Assembly: GCA_036278595.1 (NCBI GenBank)
Contig: DASUKS010000250.1
Coordinates: 1-15,459, forward strand
Reading direction: 5' to 3'
DNA: 15,459 nt
DNA from: JADMII01 sp036278595
Lineage (GTDB): Bacteria > Chloroflexota > Dehalococcoidia > DSTF01 > JACRBR01
Position numbers and translations under genes: made by a program. Position 1 is the stretch's first letter. Each line of letters opens with the position of its first letter. Below the pieces are notes generated by a model. It was not told the origin of the DNA. It made no database searches and worked only from the letters and a program-made list of their open reading frames with translations. This document shows positions 1 to 7,186 of the stretch, in pieces.

Positions 1-65
1 TGTGCGAGCGTTGTCATCTGGTTGCTGTTCCTTCGCGTGCCGAGGGTGGACCCATGGTACCTCTC

Positions 66-385
66 GCGCTGCGCGCGACCTCACCCCCCGGCCTCCTCTC
101 CAACGGGTGGAGAGGGGAGCTGCTGGAGCAGGGCTGGTGTCGGATGCGCAACCGGCGTGTGGTGCGCGTGGCCTCGTGCGATTGGGGCGGGAGCGCTGCG
201 CGCTACCTTACCCCCGGCCCCTCTCCAACGGGTGGAGAGGGGAGCTGCTGGAGCAGGGCTGGTGTCGGATGCGCAACCGGTGTGTGGTGCGCGTGGCCTG
301 TGCGGCGGGTGCGCGCTGCGCGCTACCTCACCTCCGGCCGCTCTCCAACGGGGTGGAGAGGGGAGGTGCTGGAGCTGCTGTGTGT
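66..385 (+). repeat. Three tandem ~120-125 bp units, each with a GC-rich hairpin
   Basis: Three imperfect copies of one unit start with GCGCTG at 66, 193 and 313. Each unit has a leader of the type GCGCTGCGCGCTACCT, a C-rich run, and a hairpin. The hairpins are CCTCTCCA/TGGAGAGG at 95-102/108-115, a 10-bp stem at 218-227/233-242, and CTCTCCA/TGGAGAG at 341-347/354-360. Units 1 and 2 also share the downstream words GCTGCTGGAGCAGGGCTGG and TCGGATGCGCAACCGG, while unit 3 diverges after its hairpin. The spacing of the hairpins is 125 and then 120 bp. All frames here show repeat-like, low-complexity translations and no recognisable protein, so positions 1-482 are taken as non-coding. The hairpins belong to the dispersed family found at five other sites in the window. 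Confidence 0.9.
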
Positions 386-455
386 GTTGTGCGTGGGTCT
401 GGGTGGGTGGTGGGAAATGGAGGAGGCGGTGTCGGGAGGATGAACGCGGGGGCTT

Positions 456-464
456 TGATATTAT
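456..464 (+). promoter_or_regulatory. Possible extended -10 promoter for dnaE
   Basis: TGATATTAT reads as an extended -10 element (TG-n-TATTAT, one mismatch to TATAAT) in an otherwise very GC-rich stretch. No convincing -35 hexamer lies 16-18 bp upstream. If it is used, transcription would start near 471, leaving a 5' leader of only about 12 nt before the ATG at 483. GCGAGG at 468-473 is a weak ribosome-binding candidate. Confidence 0.35.
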
Positions 465-482
465 CGAGCGAGGCCCTCAGAT

Positions 483-3400
483 ATGTTCACCCACCTTCAC
501 CTTCACACTGAATACAGCCTCCTCGATGGCCTCAGCCGCATCCCGGACGTGATGGACCGCGTGCGGGCGATCGGGCAGGAGTCGGTCGCGATGACCGACC
601 ATGGCGCGCTGCACGGCGCGATCGACTTCTACAAGGAAGCGCGGGCGCGGAGCCTGAAGCCGATCATCGGCATCGAGGCGTACATCGCGCCCGACTCCCG
701 CCTCAAGAAGTCGGACTCGCGGTCAAACAACTACTTCCACCTGACGCTGCTGGCGAAGGACGAGGTGGGGTATCGGAACCTCCTGCAACTCAGCACGCGG
801 TCGCACCTCGAGGGCTTCTACTACAAGCCGCGGATGGATAAGGAGCTGCTGGCCGAGTACGGCAAGGGGATCATCGCGCTCAGCGGCTGTCCTTCGAGCG
901 AGATGCACCGACTGCTTTCGGAAGAGCGCGCGGCCGACGCGAAGCAGCTCGCGGGGTTCTTCCGGGACGTGTTCGACGACTTCTACCTGGAAGTCATGCG
1001 GCACGACGAGCCGGAGATCAACGCCGAGTGCGCGCGGGTGATGCGCGGGCTCGTCGAGCTGTCGAAGACGACGGGGATCCCGCTCGTGGCGACGAACGAC
1101 TCGCACTACACCGCGCGCGATGACGCGCGCATCCACGATGTCCTGCTGTGCATCGGCACGAACAGCACCGTGGACGACGCGAAGCGGCAGCTGAAGATGC
1201 ACGACGACTCCTACTACGTGAAGTCGGAGCAGGAGATGCTCGAGCTGTTCCACGATCTGCCTGAAGCAGTGACAAACACGCAGCTGGTCGCGGAGCAGTG
1301 CAACCTGGAGCTGGAGTTCGGGCGGCTGCATCTGCCGGAGCCGACGATCCCGGCGGGCTTCACGCCGCTCGAGTACCTGACGCACCTGGCGCGCGAGGGG
1401 CTGAACCGGCGGTACCCCTTCGCGTCGGAGGAGGTGCAGGCGCGGCTCGACTACGAGCTGGGCGTCGTCGAGAAGACGGGCTTCACGAACTACTTTCTCG
1501 TCGTGTACGACATCGCGCAGTTCTGCCGGCGCGCGGGGATCATGCTCGGGGTGCGCGGGTCTGCGGCGGCGAGCATCATCCTGTACACGCTGGACGTGAC
1601 GTTCATCGACCCGCTGGCGACGCGGCTGGTCTTCGAGCGCTTCCTGCACGTGGACCGCAAGGAGCCGCCGGACGTCGACCTGGACATCCCCGACGACCGG
1701 CGCGACGAGGTGATCCACTACGTCGCGGAGAAGTACGGGCAGGACCACGTCGCGCAGATCATCACGTTTGGGACGATGGGCGCGAAGGCGGCGATCCGCG
1801 ACGTCGGACGCGCGCTGGGTATGGGATACGGCGACGTCGACCGCATCGCGCGGCTGGTGCCGAACGCGCTGCACATGACGCTGGACCGCGCGCTCGAGGA
1901 GTCGCCGGAGCTGGCGGGCGCGTACGAGGTCGAGCCGGAGGTGACCAAGCTCGTAGACACGGCGAAGCGGCTCGAGGGCGTCGCGCGGCACGCGAGCACG
2001 CACGCGGCGGGCGTGGTGATCTCGCGCGAGCCGCTGGCGGAGCACGTGCCGCTGCAGCGCCCGACGCGCGGCGACGAATCCTCGATCCCGACGACGCAGT
2101 ACGCGATGTCGCAGGTCGCGGAGATCGGCCTGCTGAAGATGGACTTCCTGGGGCTGGCGAACCTGACGATCCTCGTGCGCGCGGTCGAGAACATCGAGCG
2201 GACAACAGGCGCGCGGATCGACCTGCAGGCGCTTCCGGACGGCGATCCGAAGACGTTCGAGATGCTGGGGCGCGGGGACACGTTCGGCGTCTTTCAGCTG
2301 GAGTCGCCGGGGATGCGGCGGCTGATCCAGGACCTGCAGCCGGACCGCGTATCGGACCTGATCGCGCTGGTGGCGCTGTACCGGCCGGGGCCGATGCAGC
2401 ACATCGGCACGTACTGCCGCGCGAAGCACGACCCGTCGTTGGTGCAGTATCCGCACCCGGACCTGGCGGAGATCCTGGACGAGACGTACGGGGTGATCGC
2501 GTTCCAGGACCAGGTGCTGCTGGTGCTGCAGAAGTTCGCGGGCTACGCGCTGAAGGACGCAGACGCGATCCGGAAGGCGATGTCGAAGAAGATCGCGTCG
2601 CTGATGCAGGCCGAGGGCGAGAAGTTCATCGCGGCGGCGGTGAAGAACGGCTACACGCAGGAGCAGGCGCAGGAGATCTTCACGCTCATCGAGCCGTTCG
2701 CGGGGTACGCGTTCAACAAGGCGCACTCCGCGTGCTACGGGACGATCGCGTACCAGACGGCATGGCTGAAGGCGAACTATCCGCACGAGTACATGACGGC
2801 GGTGCTCTCGAGCGCGGGCGTGCACGAGCGCGTCGCGCAGGCGGTCGCGGAGTGCATGCGGCTGGACATCGAGGTGCGGCCGCCGGACATCAACCGCAGC
2901 GGGGTGAACTTCGAGCTGGACACGTCGGCGGAATCGCCGCTGATCCGCTTCGGCCTGAGCACGGTGAAGAATGTGGGCTCGGCGGCGGCGGAGAGCATCG
3001 TTTCGGCGCGCGCGGAGGGCGGTGCGTTCGCTTCGGTCGAGGACTTCATCAAGCGGGTGGACCTGCACGCGATCAACAAGCGGACGATCGAATCGCTGAT
3101 CAAGGCGGGTGCGCTCGACTGCCTCGTCGAGCAGCCGGAGCAGCGGGGGACGCTGCTGCGGAACGTCGACCGGATCGTGTCGCTGGCGCAGCGCGAGCAG
3201 AAGCTCAAGGAGTCCGGGCAGGCGACGATGTTCGACATGCTCGGCGACACCGTCGCGACGCCGCTGCCGGCGATCGTGTTCGAGGAGGCGCCGGCTTCGA
3301 GCGCGGAGATGCTGGGGTGGGAGAAGGAGCTGCTCGGCGTGTACGTGTCGGAGCACCCGTTCTCGGCCGCGGCTTCGGTGCTGCGCAAGCACACGTCGGC

Positions 3401-4244
3401 GCTGGTGAGCGAGATCACGCCGGAGATGGACGGGCGCGATGTGGTGATCGCGGGCATGGTGGGGAGCGTGCGGTCGCTGGCGACGCGCGCGGGCAAGCAG
3501 TTCGTTTCGGTGGCGATCGAGGACCTCTCGGGCAGCGCCGAAGTGACGGTGTGGCCCGATGTGTACGAGACGACGCGCGAGCACTGGACGAGCGGGAACA
3601 TCGTGCTGATGCTGGTGCGGATCAAGGAGCGTGGGGACCGGCTGAACATCGCGGTGCAGCACGTGTCGCTGGTGCAGGCGGCGGACGGTTCGGTGACGCA
3701 CGAGCGGTTCGAGATCCCGGACTGGTTGACGATGGCGGTGCGGGCGACGGCGGGGGTGGGGCTCGTTGCTGTGCGGGCCGGCGGTGGGGCCGGGGCGGCC
3801 GAGCAAAGAGCAAAGAGCAGAGAGCAACACGGGGAACAGCAGACAGCAAACAACAGACAACAGAACGGGCATGGGGCCGCGGAGCAAGGGGCGAAGGGTA
3901 AAGAGCGAAGTGGCAACGGCGCTCCCGCCGTCGTTGGCGTTCGGTCTGCGAACGGCAACGGGGCGGCGAGTGGGCGCCGGGCGCCGCTGCGCTTCTTCCT
4001 GCACGAGTCGGAGGATCCGGAGGACGACCGGCGGCGGCTCGATGAGCTGATCGCGCTGATTAGCGGCGCGCCGGGTTCGGACCCTGTGCGGCTCTTCGTG
4101 CACGCGGCGGACGGCGATCAGATCGAGCTGGCGCTGCCGGACGCGGACGCGACGGAGGAGCTACGGCAGGCGGGCATCGCGCTGCTGACGCCGTACGGGG
4201 GTGCGGAGCCGCTGCCATCGGCCGCGGTGCCGGCGGGGGTGTGA
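483..4244 (+). CDS. dnaE: DNA polymerase III subunit alpha (DnaE)
   Basis: Catalytic subunit of the replicative polymerase, 1253 residues, in the usual DnaE1 range. The N-terminal PHP domain keeps its metal-site pattern (H6-x-H8, TDHG with D39/H40, E65, and a later NDSHY), so it may be active, unlike the degenerate E. coli PHP. The polymerase core has RGSAAASI, the two catalytic aspartates in PDVDLD (D397, D399) and the third in LKMDFLGL (D554). These match E. coli D401/D403/D555 by motif. A helix-hairpin-helix (about 823-843, FGLSTVKNVG), an OB-fold (about 986-1068) and a C-terminal domain (about 1167-1253) follow. Between the last two is a low-complexity Q/N/G/A-rich linker (about 1090-1165), part of which is encoded by a simple repeat. 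No DnaQ-type exonuclease domain is fused. The ATG at 483 is chosen because the PHP motif begins within a few residues. The gene stands alone, convergent with the anti-sigma gene. Confidence 0.98.
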   Translation: MFTHLHLHTEYSLLDGLSRIPDVMDRVRAIGQESVAMTDHGALHGAIDFYKEARARSLKPIIGIEAYIAPDSRLKKSDSRSNNYFHLTLLAKDEVGYRNLLQLSTRSHLEGFYYKPRMDKELLAEYGKGIIALSGCPSSEMHRLLSEERAADAKQLAGFFRDVFDDFYLEVMRHDEPEINAECARVMRGLVELSKTTGIPLVATNDSHYTARDDARIHDVLLCIGTNSTVDDAKRQLKMHDDSYYVKSEQEMLELFHDLPEAVTNTQLVAEQCNLELEFGRLHLPEPTIPAGFTPLEYLTHLAREGLNRRYPFASEEVQARLDYELGVVEKTGFTNYFLVVYDIAQFCRRAGIMLGVRGSAAASIILYTLDVTFIDPLATRLVFERFLHVDRKEPPDVDLDIPDDRRDEVIHYVAEKYGQDHVAQIITFGTMGAKAAIRDVGRALGMGYGDVDRIARLVPNALHMTLDRALEESPELAGAYEVEPEVTKLVDTAKRLEGVARHASTHAAGVVISREPLAEHVPLQRPTRGDESSIPTTQYAMSQVAEIGLLKMDFLGLANLTILVRAVENIERTTGARIDLQALPDGDPKTFEMLGRGDTFGVFQLESPGMRRLIQDLQPDRVSDLIALVALYRPGPMQHIGTYCRAKHDPSLVQYPHPDLAEILDETYGVIAFQDQVLLVLQKFAGYALKDADAIRKAMSKKIASLMQAEGEKFIAAAVKNGYTQEQAQEIFTLIEPFAGYAFNKAHSACYGTIAYQTAWLKANYPHEYMTAVLSSAGVHERVAQAVAECMRLDIEVRPPDINRSGVNFELDTSAESPLIRFGLSTVKNVGSAAAESIVSARAEGGAFASVEDFIKRVDLHAINKRTIESLIKAGALDCLVEQPEQRGTLLRNVDRIVSLAQREQKLKESGQATMFDMLGDTVATPLPAIVFEEAPASSAEMLGWEKELLGVYVSEHPFSAAASVLRKHTSALVSEITPEMDGRDVVIAGMVGSVRSLATRAGKQFVSVAIEDLSGSAEVTVWPDVYETTREHWTSGNIVLMLVRIKERGDRLNIAVQHVSLVQAADGSVTHERFEIPDWLTMAVRATAGVGLVAVRAGGGAGAAEQRAKSREQHGEQQTANNRQQNGHGAAEQGAKGKERSGNGAPAVVGVRSANGNGAASGRRAPLRFFLHESEDPEDDRRRLDELIALISGAPGSDPVRLFVHAADGDQIELALPDADATEELRQAGIALLTPYGGAEPLPSAAVPAGV
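3801..3866 (+). repeat. Intergenic-type simple repeat inside dnaE
   Basis: Two blocks are visible. The first (3801-3828) is four 7-bp units: GAGCAAA, GAGCAAA, GAGCAGA, GAGCAAC. The second (3836-3866) is built of ACAGCAG, CAGCA and CAGACAACAGA. Positions 3836-3864 match the non-coding stretch 9775-9803 at 26 of 29 bases. The block is A-rich, unlike the surrounding GC-rich codons, and it encodes roughly residues 1107-1129 of DnaE, a Q/N-rich linker. A 7-bp unit in a coding region, which shifts frame at every unit, argues for a non-coding origin. The reading frame nevertheless stays open through it. Confidence 0.8.
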
Positions 4245-4271
4245 TCGCGCTGCGCGCGACCTAACCCGCGA

Positions 4272-4293
4272 CCCCTTGCCTTTAGGGAAGGGG
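4272..4293 (+). repeat. Dispersed GC-rich hairpin, copy 4
   Basis: Just after the dnaE stop, the leader GCGCTGCGCGCGACCTAACC runs into CCCCTTGCC (4272-4280) and GGGAAGGGG (4285-4293). This is a 9-bp stem with one G-G mismatch and loop TTTA, followed by AGCT. It lies between the convergent dnaE and anti-sigma genes. It has no U-tract, so a terminator role is possible but unproven. The rest of 4294-4519 shows only a 12-bp palindrome, TCGAGATCTCGA (4341-4352), and no credible gene. Confidence 0.8.
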
Positions 4294-4519
4294 AGCTGCG
4301 GATGCATTCTCCTCGAAGAACATCGGAACCGCGACGGCGGTCGAGATCTCGATCGATGTGTTCAGGGACGCTTAGGGCGAATGAGACGATTCGCGGCCAG
4401 GCAATTGAAGAGCTGGCCATCGCCGACGCGTGTCGCTCTGTTGCGCCGCTTGCATCGGCGTCGTGCTGCCGTCGATCGCCCGGCTCAGCCCATCGATCAC
4501 GAACGGAGGACGCAGGCGC

Positions 4520-5314
4520 TTAGCTGCGGGTGGCGCTCTGGAGGACCATGGGGCCGCTGCGCTCCTGCGCGCCGGCAGCCGGCTCGATGGTGACGGCGAA
4601 GCCCTTCGGCGCGGCGCCGGCTTCCTCGTCCTCATCGACGTGGACGATGAGGCGCGCCTGGTCGCCGGTGACGGTGGCGGTGCCCGCGTTCTCCCACTTG
4701 TCGCCGTAGATGAACCAGAACGTGTAGTCCTTGCCCGCGGGCAGGGGCGGCATGCCGGTGGCGAAGAACGCGCCCTCCTGCTTCGTGGAGCTCCAGAAGT
4801 ACTGACCGCTCGCGGATGGGGCGAGGACGGTGCCGGCCATCGGCGTGGTGCGGAGGTCGGCCTGGGACGAGACTTCGAGCATGCCGCGCTGCCAGGAGAC
4901 GAGCGAGGCGAGCTGTTGCGACGACTGCGTGGCCTGCGCCTGCGCGATCGCCGTCTGGCCGCTGAGGTCGCTCGCGTGGCGCTGCATGAGGGCGCCCCAG
5001 GTGACGCCGCCGGCGGCGAGCACGGCGAGCGCGGCGGCGGCCACCGCCCAGTAGTTCCACGACGGACGGCGGCGCGGCCGCGTCGATAGCACCGCCGCCG
5101 ATGCCATGACGCGGGCCTTGAGCGCCGCCGCCGCCGGCACCGCCGGCGCCGTCAGTGCGAGCGACGCAGCGGTCTCGCGCGCGGCGCGCAGCTCGCGGGC
5201 ACAGGCGATGCACGTCTGCAGATGCTGCTCGAGCGCGGGCGCCTCATCGGCGTCGAGGGCGCCGAGGGCGAAGGCGTCGATGTTCTCGCGAGCCGCGTCG
5301 CAGTCGATCGGCAT
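4520..5314 (-). CDS. RskA-like membrane anti-sigma factor
   Basis: 264 residues. It probably holds the SigK-like sigma factor encoded just upstream at the membrane and releases it on a signal. The N-terminus carries a zinc-binding anti-sigma motif, H31-x3-C35-x2-C38 (HLQTCIAC). One transmembrane helix spans about residues 86-108 (WNYWAVAAAALAVLAAGG). The outer part (about 115-262) reads as an RskA C-terminal domain, with MAGTVLAPSASGQYFW, LPAGKDYTFWFI and GFAVTIEP segments. The ATG at 5314 overlaps the sigma stop codon by one base (TGATG). A GAGGGA ribosome site lies in the last sigma codons, so the pair is almost certainly one operon with coupled translation. The signal sensed is not evident. 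Confidence 0.9.
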   Translation of the reverse strand: MPIDCDAARENIDAFALGALDADEAPALEQHLQTCIACARELRAARETAASLALTAPAVPAAAALKARVMASAAVLSTRPRRRPSWNYWAVAAAALAVLAAGGVTWGALMQRHASDLSGQTAIAQAQATQSSQQLASLVSWQRGMLEVSSQADLRTTPMAGTVLAPSASGQYFWSSTKQEGAFFATGMPPLPAGKDYTFWFIYGDKWENAGTATVTGDQARLIVHVDEDEEAGAAPKGFAVTIEPAAGAQERSGPMVLQSATRS

Positions 5315-5907
5315 CAGCTTCCCTCAACCATGTAATGCGGCTCGAGCGCGCCGCGCATCTTCTGCATGCCCAGGCGGATACGCGTCTTCACGGTGCCGAG
5401 CGGCTGCCCGAGCTGGTTGGCGATCTCCTGCTGGGTCATACCGCCGAAGTAGGCGAGCTGGATGGCCATGCGCTGTTCCGGCGGAAGCACGGCGAGCGCT
5501 GCACGGACGGCGCGCTGGTCGTCGGCAACGACGCTGGCCGTCGCCGGGTCCTCCGTGTCGTCGCTCACGCTGAGCAGCGGGTCCTCCTCCTCGGCCGGCG
5601 AGGGCATCGCCTCGTGGCGGAGCCGGCGGCCGCGGCTGCGTCGCTCGTCGATCGAGCGGTTGCGGGCGATGCTGAGGAGCCAGGTCGTGAACTTGCCGCG
5701 ATCGAGGTCGAACTGCTCGGGCTTGCGCCAGACACGAAGGAAGACATCCTGGGCGACGTCCTCGGCGACGTAGCGGTCGCCGACGACGCGCATCACGACA
5801 GAGTGCACGAGGTCGCCGTAGCGGTCGTAGAGATGCTCGAACGCGGCGAGGTCGCGTGCGCATACCCGCTCCATCAATTCGTCGTCACGGAGTGTCGTGT
5901 AGTTCAC
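5314..5907 (-). CDS. ECF RNA polymerase sigma factor, SigK-like
   Basis: 197 residues, typical ECF length. Region 2 (about 22-90) includes the -10 recognition segment VAEDVAQDVFLRVWR and TWLLSIARNRSIDERR. An acidic linker (about 100-132) leads to region 4 (about 135-186), with LPPEQRMAIQLAYFGGMTQQEIANQLGQ split around a helix-turn-helix and ending GTVKTRIRLGMQKMR. The start is a GTG at 5907, supported by GGGAG upstream. The SigK assignment rests on its overall look and on its RskA-type partner, not on a tree. It overlaps the anti-sigma start (TGATG) and is divergent from the COG4315 lipoprotein. It probably autoregulates, because a promoter-like motif upstream is repeated in front of the lipoprotein. 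Confidence 0.95.
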   Translation of the reverse strand: MNYTTLRDDELMERVCARDLAAFEHLYDRYGDLVHSVVMRVVGDRYVAEDVAQDVFLRVWRKPEQFDLDRGKFTTWLLSIARNRSIDERRSRGRRLRHEAMPSPAEEEDPLLSVSDDTEDPATASVVADDQRAVRAALAVLPPEQRMAIQLAYFGGMTQQEIANQLGQPLGTVKTRIRLGMQKMRGALEPHYMVEGS

Positions 5908-5958
5908 GCGCTCCCGTCTCCCTGGCGGCAGGGCCGGCGTCTTGCCTTCGAGTACGAG

Positions 5959-5986
5959 TACGGCAGGCGGCGTGCCGCGGATGCAT
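5959..5986 (-). promoter_or_regulatory. Candidate ECF promoter of the sigma/anti-sigma operon
   Basis: On the minus strand ATGCATCC (5986-5979) is followed after exactly 16 nt by CGTA (5962-5959). The shared block is ATGCATCCGCG. The predicted transcript start near 5950 would leave a leader of about 43 nt before the GTG. The same 11-mer and the same 16-nt spacing to CGTA occur on the plus strand in front of the divergent lipoprotein. The mycobacterial SigK -35 element, as I recall it, is CCATCC, close to the GCATCC seen here. Confidence 0.55.
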
Positions 5987-6130
5987 CGGTTCGGAGCAGT
6001 CTACCGAGCGGCGAGGTGGTGTTGGGCCATGCCCGGGTGGATATGAGCGCTCTGGCCGTAGGAGTCGCCCGAGTCGCCGACGGAGCTTTCGGCGCGGTAG
6101 GGCGTTCACGTTCGGCCTAACCCCCGGCCG

Positions 6131-6146
6131 CTTCCCTTTAGGGAAG
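6131..6146 (+). repeat. Dispersed GC-rich hairpin, copy 5
   Basis: CTTCCC (6131-6136) and GGGAAG (6141-6146) form the stem, with loop TTTA. They are preceded by CCTAACCCCCGGCCG and followed by GGGGAGCT. This is the CTTCCC subtype, shared with copies 4 and 6. It lies between the two divergent promoter candidates. Confidence 0.8.
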
Positions 6147-6233
6147 GGGAGCTGGTTTCGGCGGCCGTGCTTCATCGTTGCCAGTTGAGAGTTGACCGCT
6201 GGCAGGGGTCTGCTCACGGCTTCTCGCCGCCGC

Positions 6234-6261
6234 ATGCATCCGCGCGTCGTGATGCGGCGTA
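6234..6261 (+). promoter_or_regulatory. Candidate ECF promoter of the COG4315 lipoprotein
   Basis: ATGCATCC (6234-6241) is followed after 16 nt by CGTA (6258-6261), and the first element extends to ATGCATCCGCG. This is the same bipartite arrangement as the minus-strand copy upstream of the sigma gene. A start near 6270 leaves a leader of about 30 nt holding the ribosome site GAGGAGGAGAGGAG. The lipoprotein is therefore the likely direct target of the neighbouring sigma factor. Confidence 0.55.
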
Positions 6262-6298
6262 GGACGCACTGAATACTTGCGAGGAGGAGAGGAGCAGC

Positions 6299-6856
6299 AT
6301 GATCAGCAGACGGAGGGGCGGGGCTTCGCGCATCATCGGAGCGGGCGCGGTCATGGTGATCGGCGCGGTGGCGCTGATGGCGGCGGCGTGCGGCGGGAGC
6401 TCGAGCAGCAACACGCCGACATCGGCACCGCCGACGACGGCGCCGGCGACCGCGACGGTGGCGGCGCCGCCGACGGCGAGCAGCACGGAGTCATCGAGCA
6501 CGACGGGCGCTTCGACAGGCGGCGGGACGGCGACGGTGAACATCGCGTCTTCGGGGACGTCGCGGTTCGTGGACGACAAGGGGATGTCGCTCTACGTGTT
6601 CCAGAAGGACACCCCGAACAGCGGCAAGAGCGCGTGCTCGGGCGGCTGCTCGACTGCGTGGCCGGCGCTGACGGTGCCGGCGGGCACGCAGCCGACGCCG
6701 GGTCAGGGCGTCGACGGGCTGGCGACGATCACGCGGGACGATGGGACGATGCAGGTGACGTACGACGGGCTACCGCTGTACTACTACGGCGGCGATTCGG
6801 CGCCGGGCGACACGATGGGGATGAACATCCCGAACTGGGCGCTGGCGACGCCGTAG
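6299..6856 (+). CDS. COG4315-type secreted lipoprotein with YxFxxD repeats
   Basis: 185 residues. A basic N-terminus and hydrophobic stretch end in LMAAAC, so C31 is the likely lipidated cysteine and the mature protein sits on the outside of the membrane. A Ser/Thr/Ala/Pro-rich tether (about 34-80) leads to two repeats of the lipoprotein family PF03640 (secreted repeat of unknown function). The first (about 87-125) has LYVFQKD with C113, C117 and W121. The second (about 140-172) has GLPLYYYGGDSAPGD. The biochemical role of the family is not settled. The ribosome site (GAGGAGGAGAGGAG, about 6281-6294) is strong. It is divergent from the SigK-like/RskA-like pair and shares a promoter motif with it, so it is probably part of that regulon. 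A terminator follows closely. Confidence 0.93.
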   Translation: MISRRRGGASRIIGAGAVMVIGAVALMAAACGGSSSSNTPTSAPPTTAPATATVAAPPTASSTESSSTTGASTGGGTATVNIASSGTSRFVDDKGMSLYVFQKDTPNSGKSACSGGCSTAWPALTVPAGTQPTPGQGVDGLATITRDDGTMQVTYDGLPLYYYGGDSAPGDTMGMNIPNWALATP

Positions 6857-6904
6857 CGCGAGGAGCGACGCGAGGAGCGAGAGCAGCGCTGCTGCGCGCG
6901 CTCA

Positions 6905-6936
6905 GGGCCGGCGGTTAACCGCCGGCCCTTCCTTTT
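6905..6936 (+). terminator. Rho-independent terminator of the lipoprotein gene
   Basis: Positions 6905-6928 form a perfect palindrome with 12-base arms (GGGCCGGCGGTT and its complement). In practice this is a 10-bp GC stem with loop TTAA. It is followed by TTCCTTTT (6929-6936). It lies 48 nt after the lipoprotein stop. On the minus strand no T-run follows, so it acts rightward only. Confidence 0.88.
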
Positions 6937-6940
6937 GGAT

Positions 6941-6997
6941 CCGCAGATGGCGCAGATGTGGTGAACCACAGATGACACAGATGGCCACAGATGGATT
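6941..6997 (+). repeat. CACAGATG-type simple repeat
   Basis: CAGATG recurs five times in 57 bp, in contexts such as GCAGATGGCGCAGATG and CACAGATGACACAGATGG. This word repeat is known to be scattered between genes in many environmental bacterial genomes. It is of lower GC than its surroundings and follows the terminator directly. Confidence 0.75.
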
Positions 6998-7067
6998 GAG
7001 GTTGTGTTCGCCGGAGGTGGTTCGCCGATCTTGGTGGGCGACGTGAGCCGGGAGACCTAACCCCCGG

Positions 7068-7089
7068 CCCCTTCCCTAAAGGGAAGGGG
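7068..7089 (+). repeat. Dispersed GC-rich hairpin, copy 6
   Basis: CCCCTTCCC (7068-7076) and GGGAAGGGG (7081-7089) make a perfect 9-bp stem with loop TAAA. It is preceded by GACCTAACCCCCGG and followed by AGCT. It lies between convergent genes. Confidence 0.85.
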
Positions 7090-7148
7090 AGCTTGGGTTC
7101 GGCCGTCGCCCGGCTGATGTGCGCTGTCGTTCGTCTGCGACCGGAGGG

Positions 7149-7169
7149 ATCCTTCGCTGCGCTCAGGAT
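7149..7169. repeat. ATCCT...AGGAT short dispersed palindrome
   Basis: ATCCT (7149-7153) and AGGAT (7165-7169) flank TCGCTGCGCTC. I recognise the unit (its complement reads ATCCTGAGCGCAGCGAAGGAT) as a widespread intergenic repeat. It is often mistranslated as proteins containing SAAKDP, as happens on the minus strand here. It directly precedes the 22-bp array. Confidence 0.75.
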
Positions 7170-7186
7170 GGCAGCGGTGGTGGGAT

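Larger units (their letters stand above)
5908..6298. other. Divergent regulatory region between sigma factor and lipoprotein
   Basis: 391 bp without a credible gene. In order it holds the sigma operon promoter candidate (5959-5986), hairpin copy 5 (6131-6146) and a CCAGTTGAGAGTTGACC word at 6181-6197. The last of these resembles the simple repeats at 9637-9662. The lipoprotein promoter candidate (6234-6261) and a strong purine-rich ribosome site complete the region. Confidence 0.7.

Noticed and set aside
723..4103. 1126-residue open frame antisense to dnaE
   Set aside because: It lies wholly within dnaE, is Arg/His-rich, has no domain, and is the usual mirror frame of a GC-rich gene. The plus-strand frame 1298-3901 is rejected for the same reason.
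4297..4306. Third copy of the promoter-like word (minus strand ATGCATCCGC)
   Set aside because: No CGTA lies 16 nt downstream and no gene starts after it. It abuts hairpin copy 4 between convergent genes, so it is treated as chance or a decoy.
4341..4352. 12-bp palindrome TCGAGATCTCGA as an operator
   Set aside because: It lies between the 3' ends of two genes and occurs once, so there is no promoter to regulate.
4302..4523. 73-residue open frame after dnaE
   Set aside because: Arg/Ser-rich, no ribosome site, overlaps the end of the anti-sigma gene, and resembles no family.
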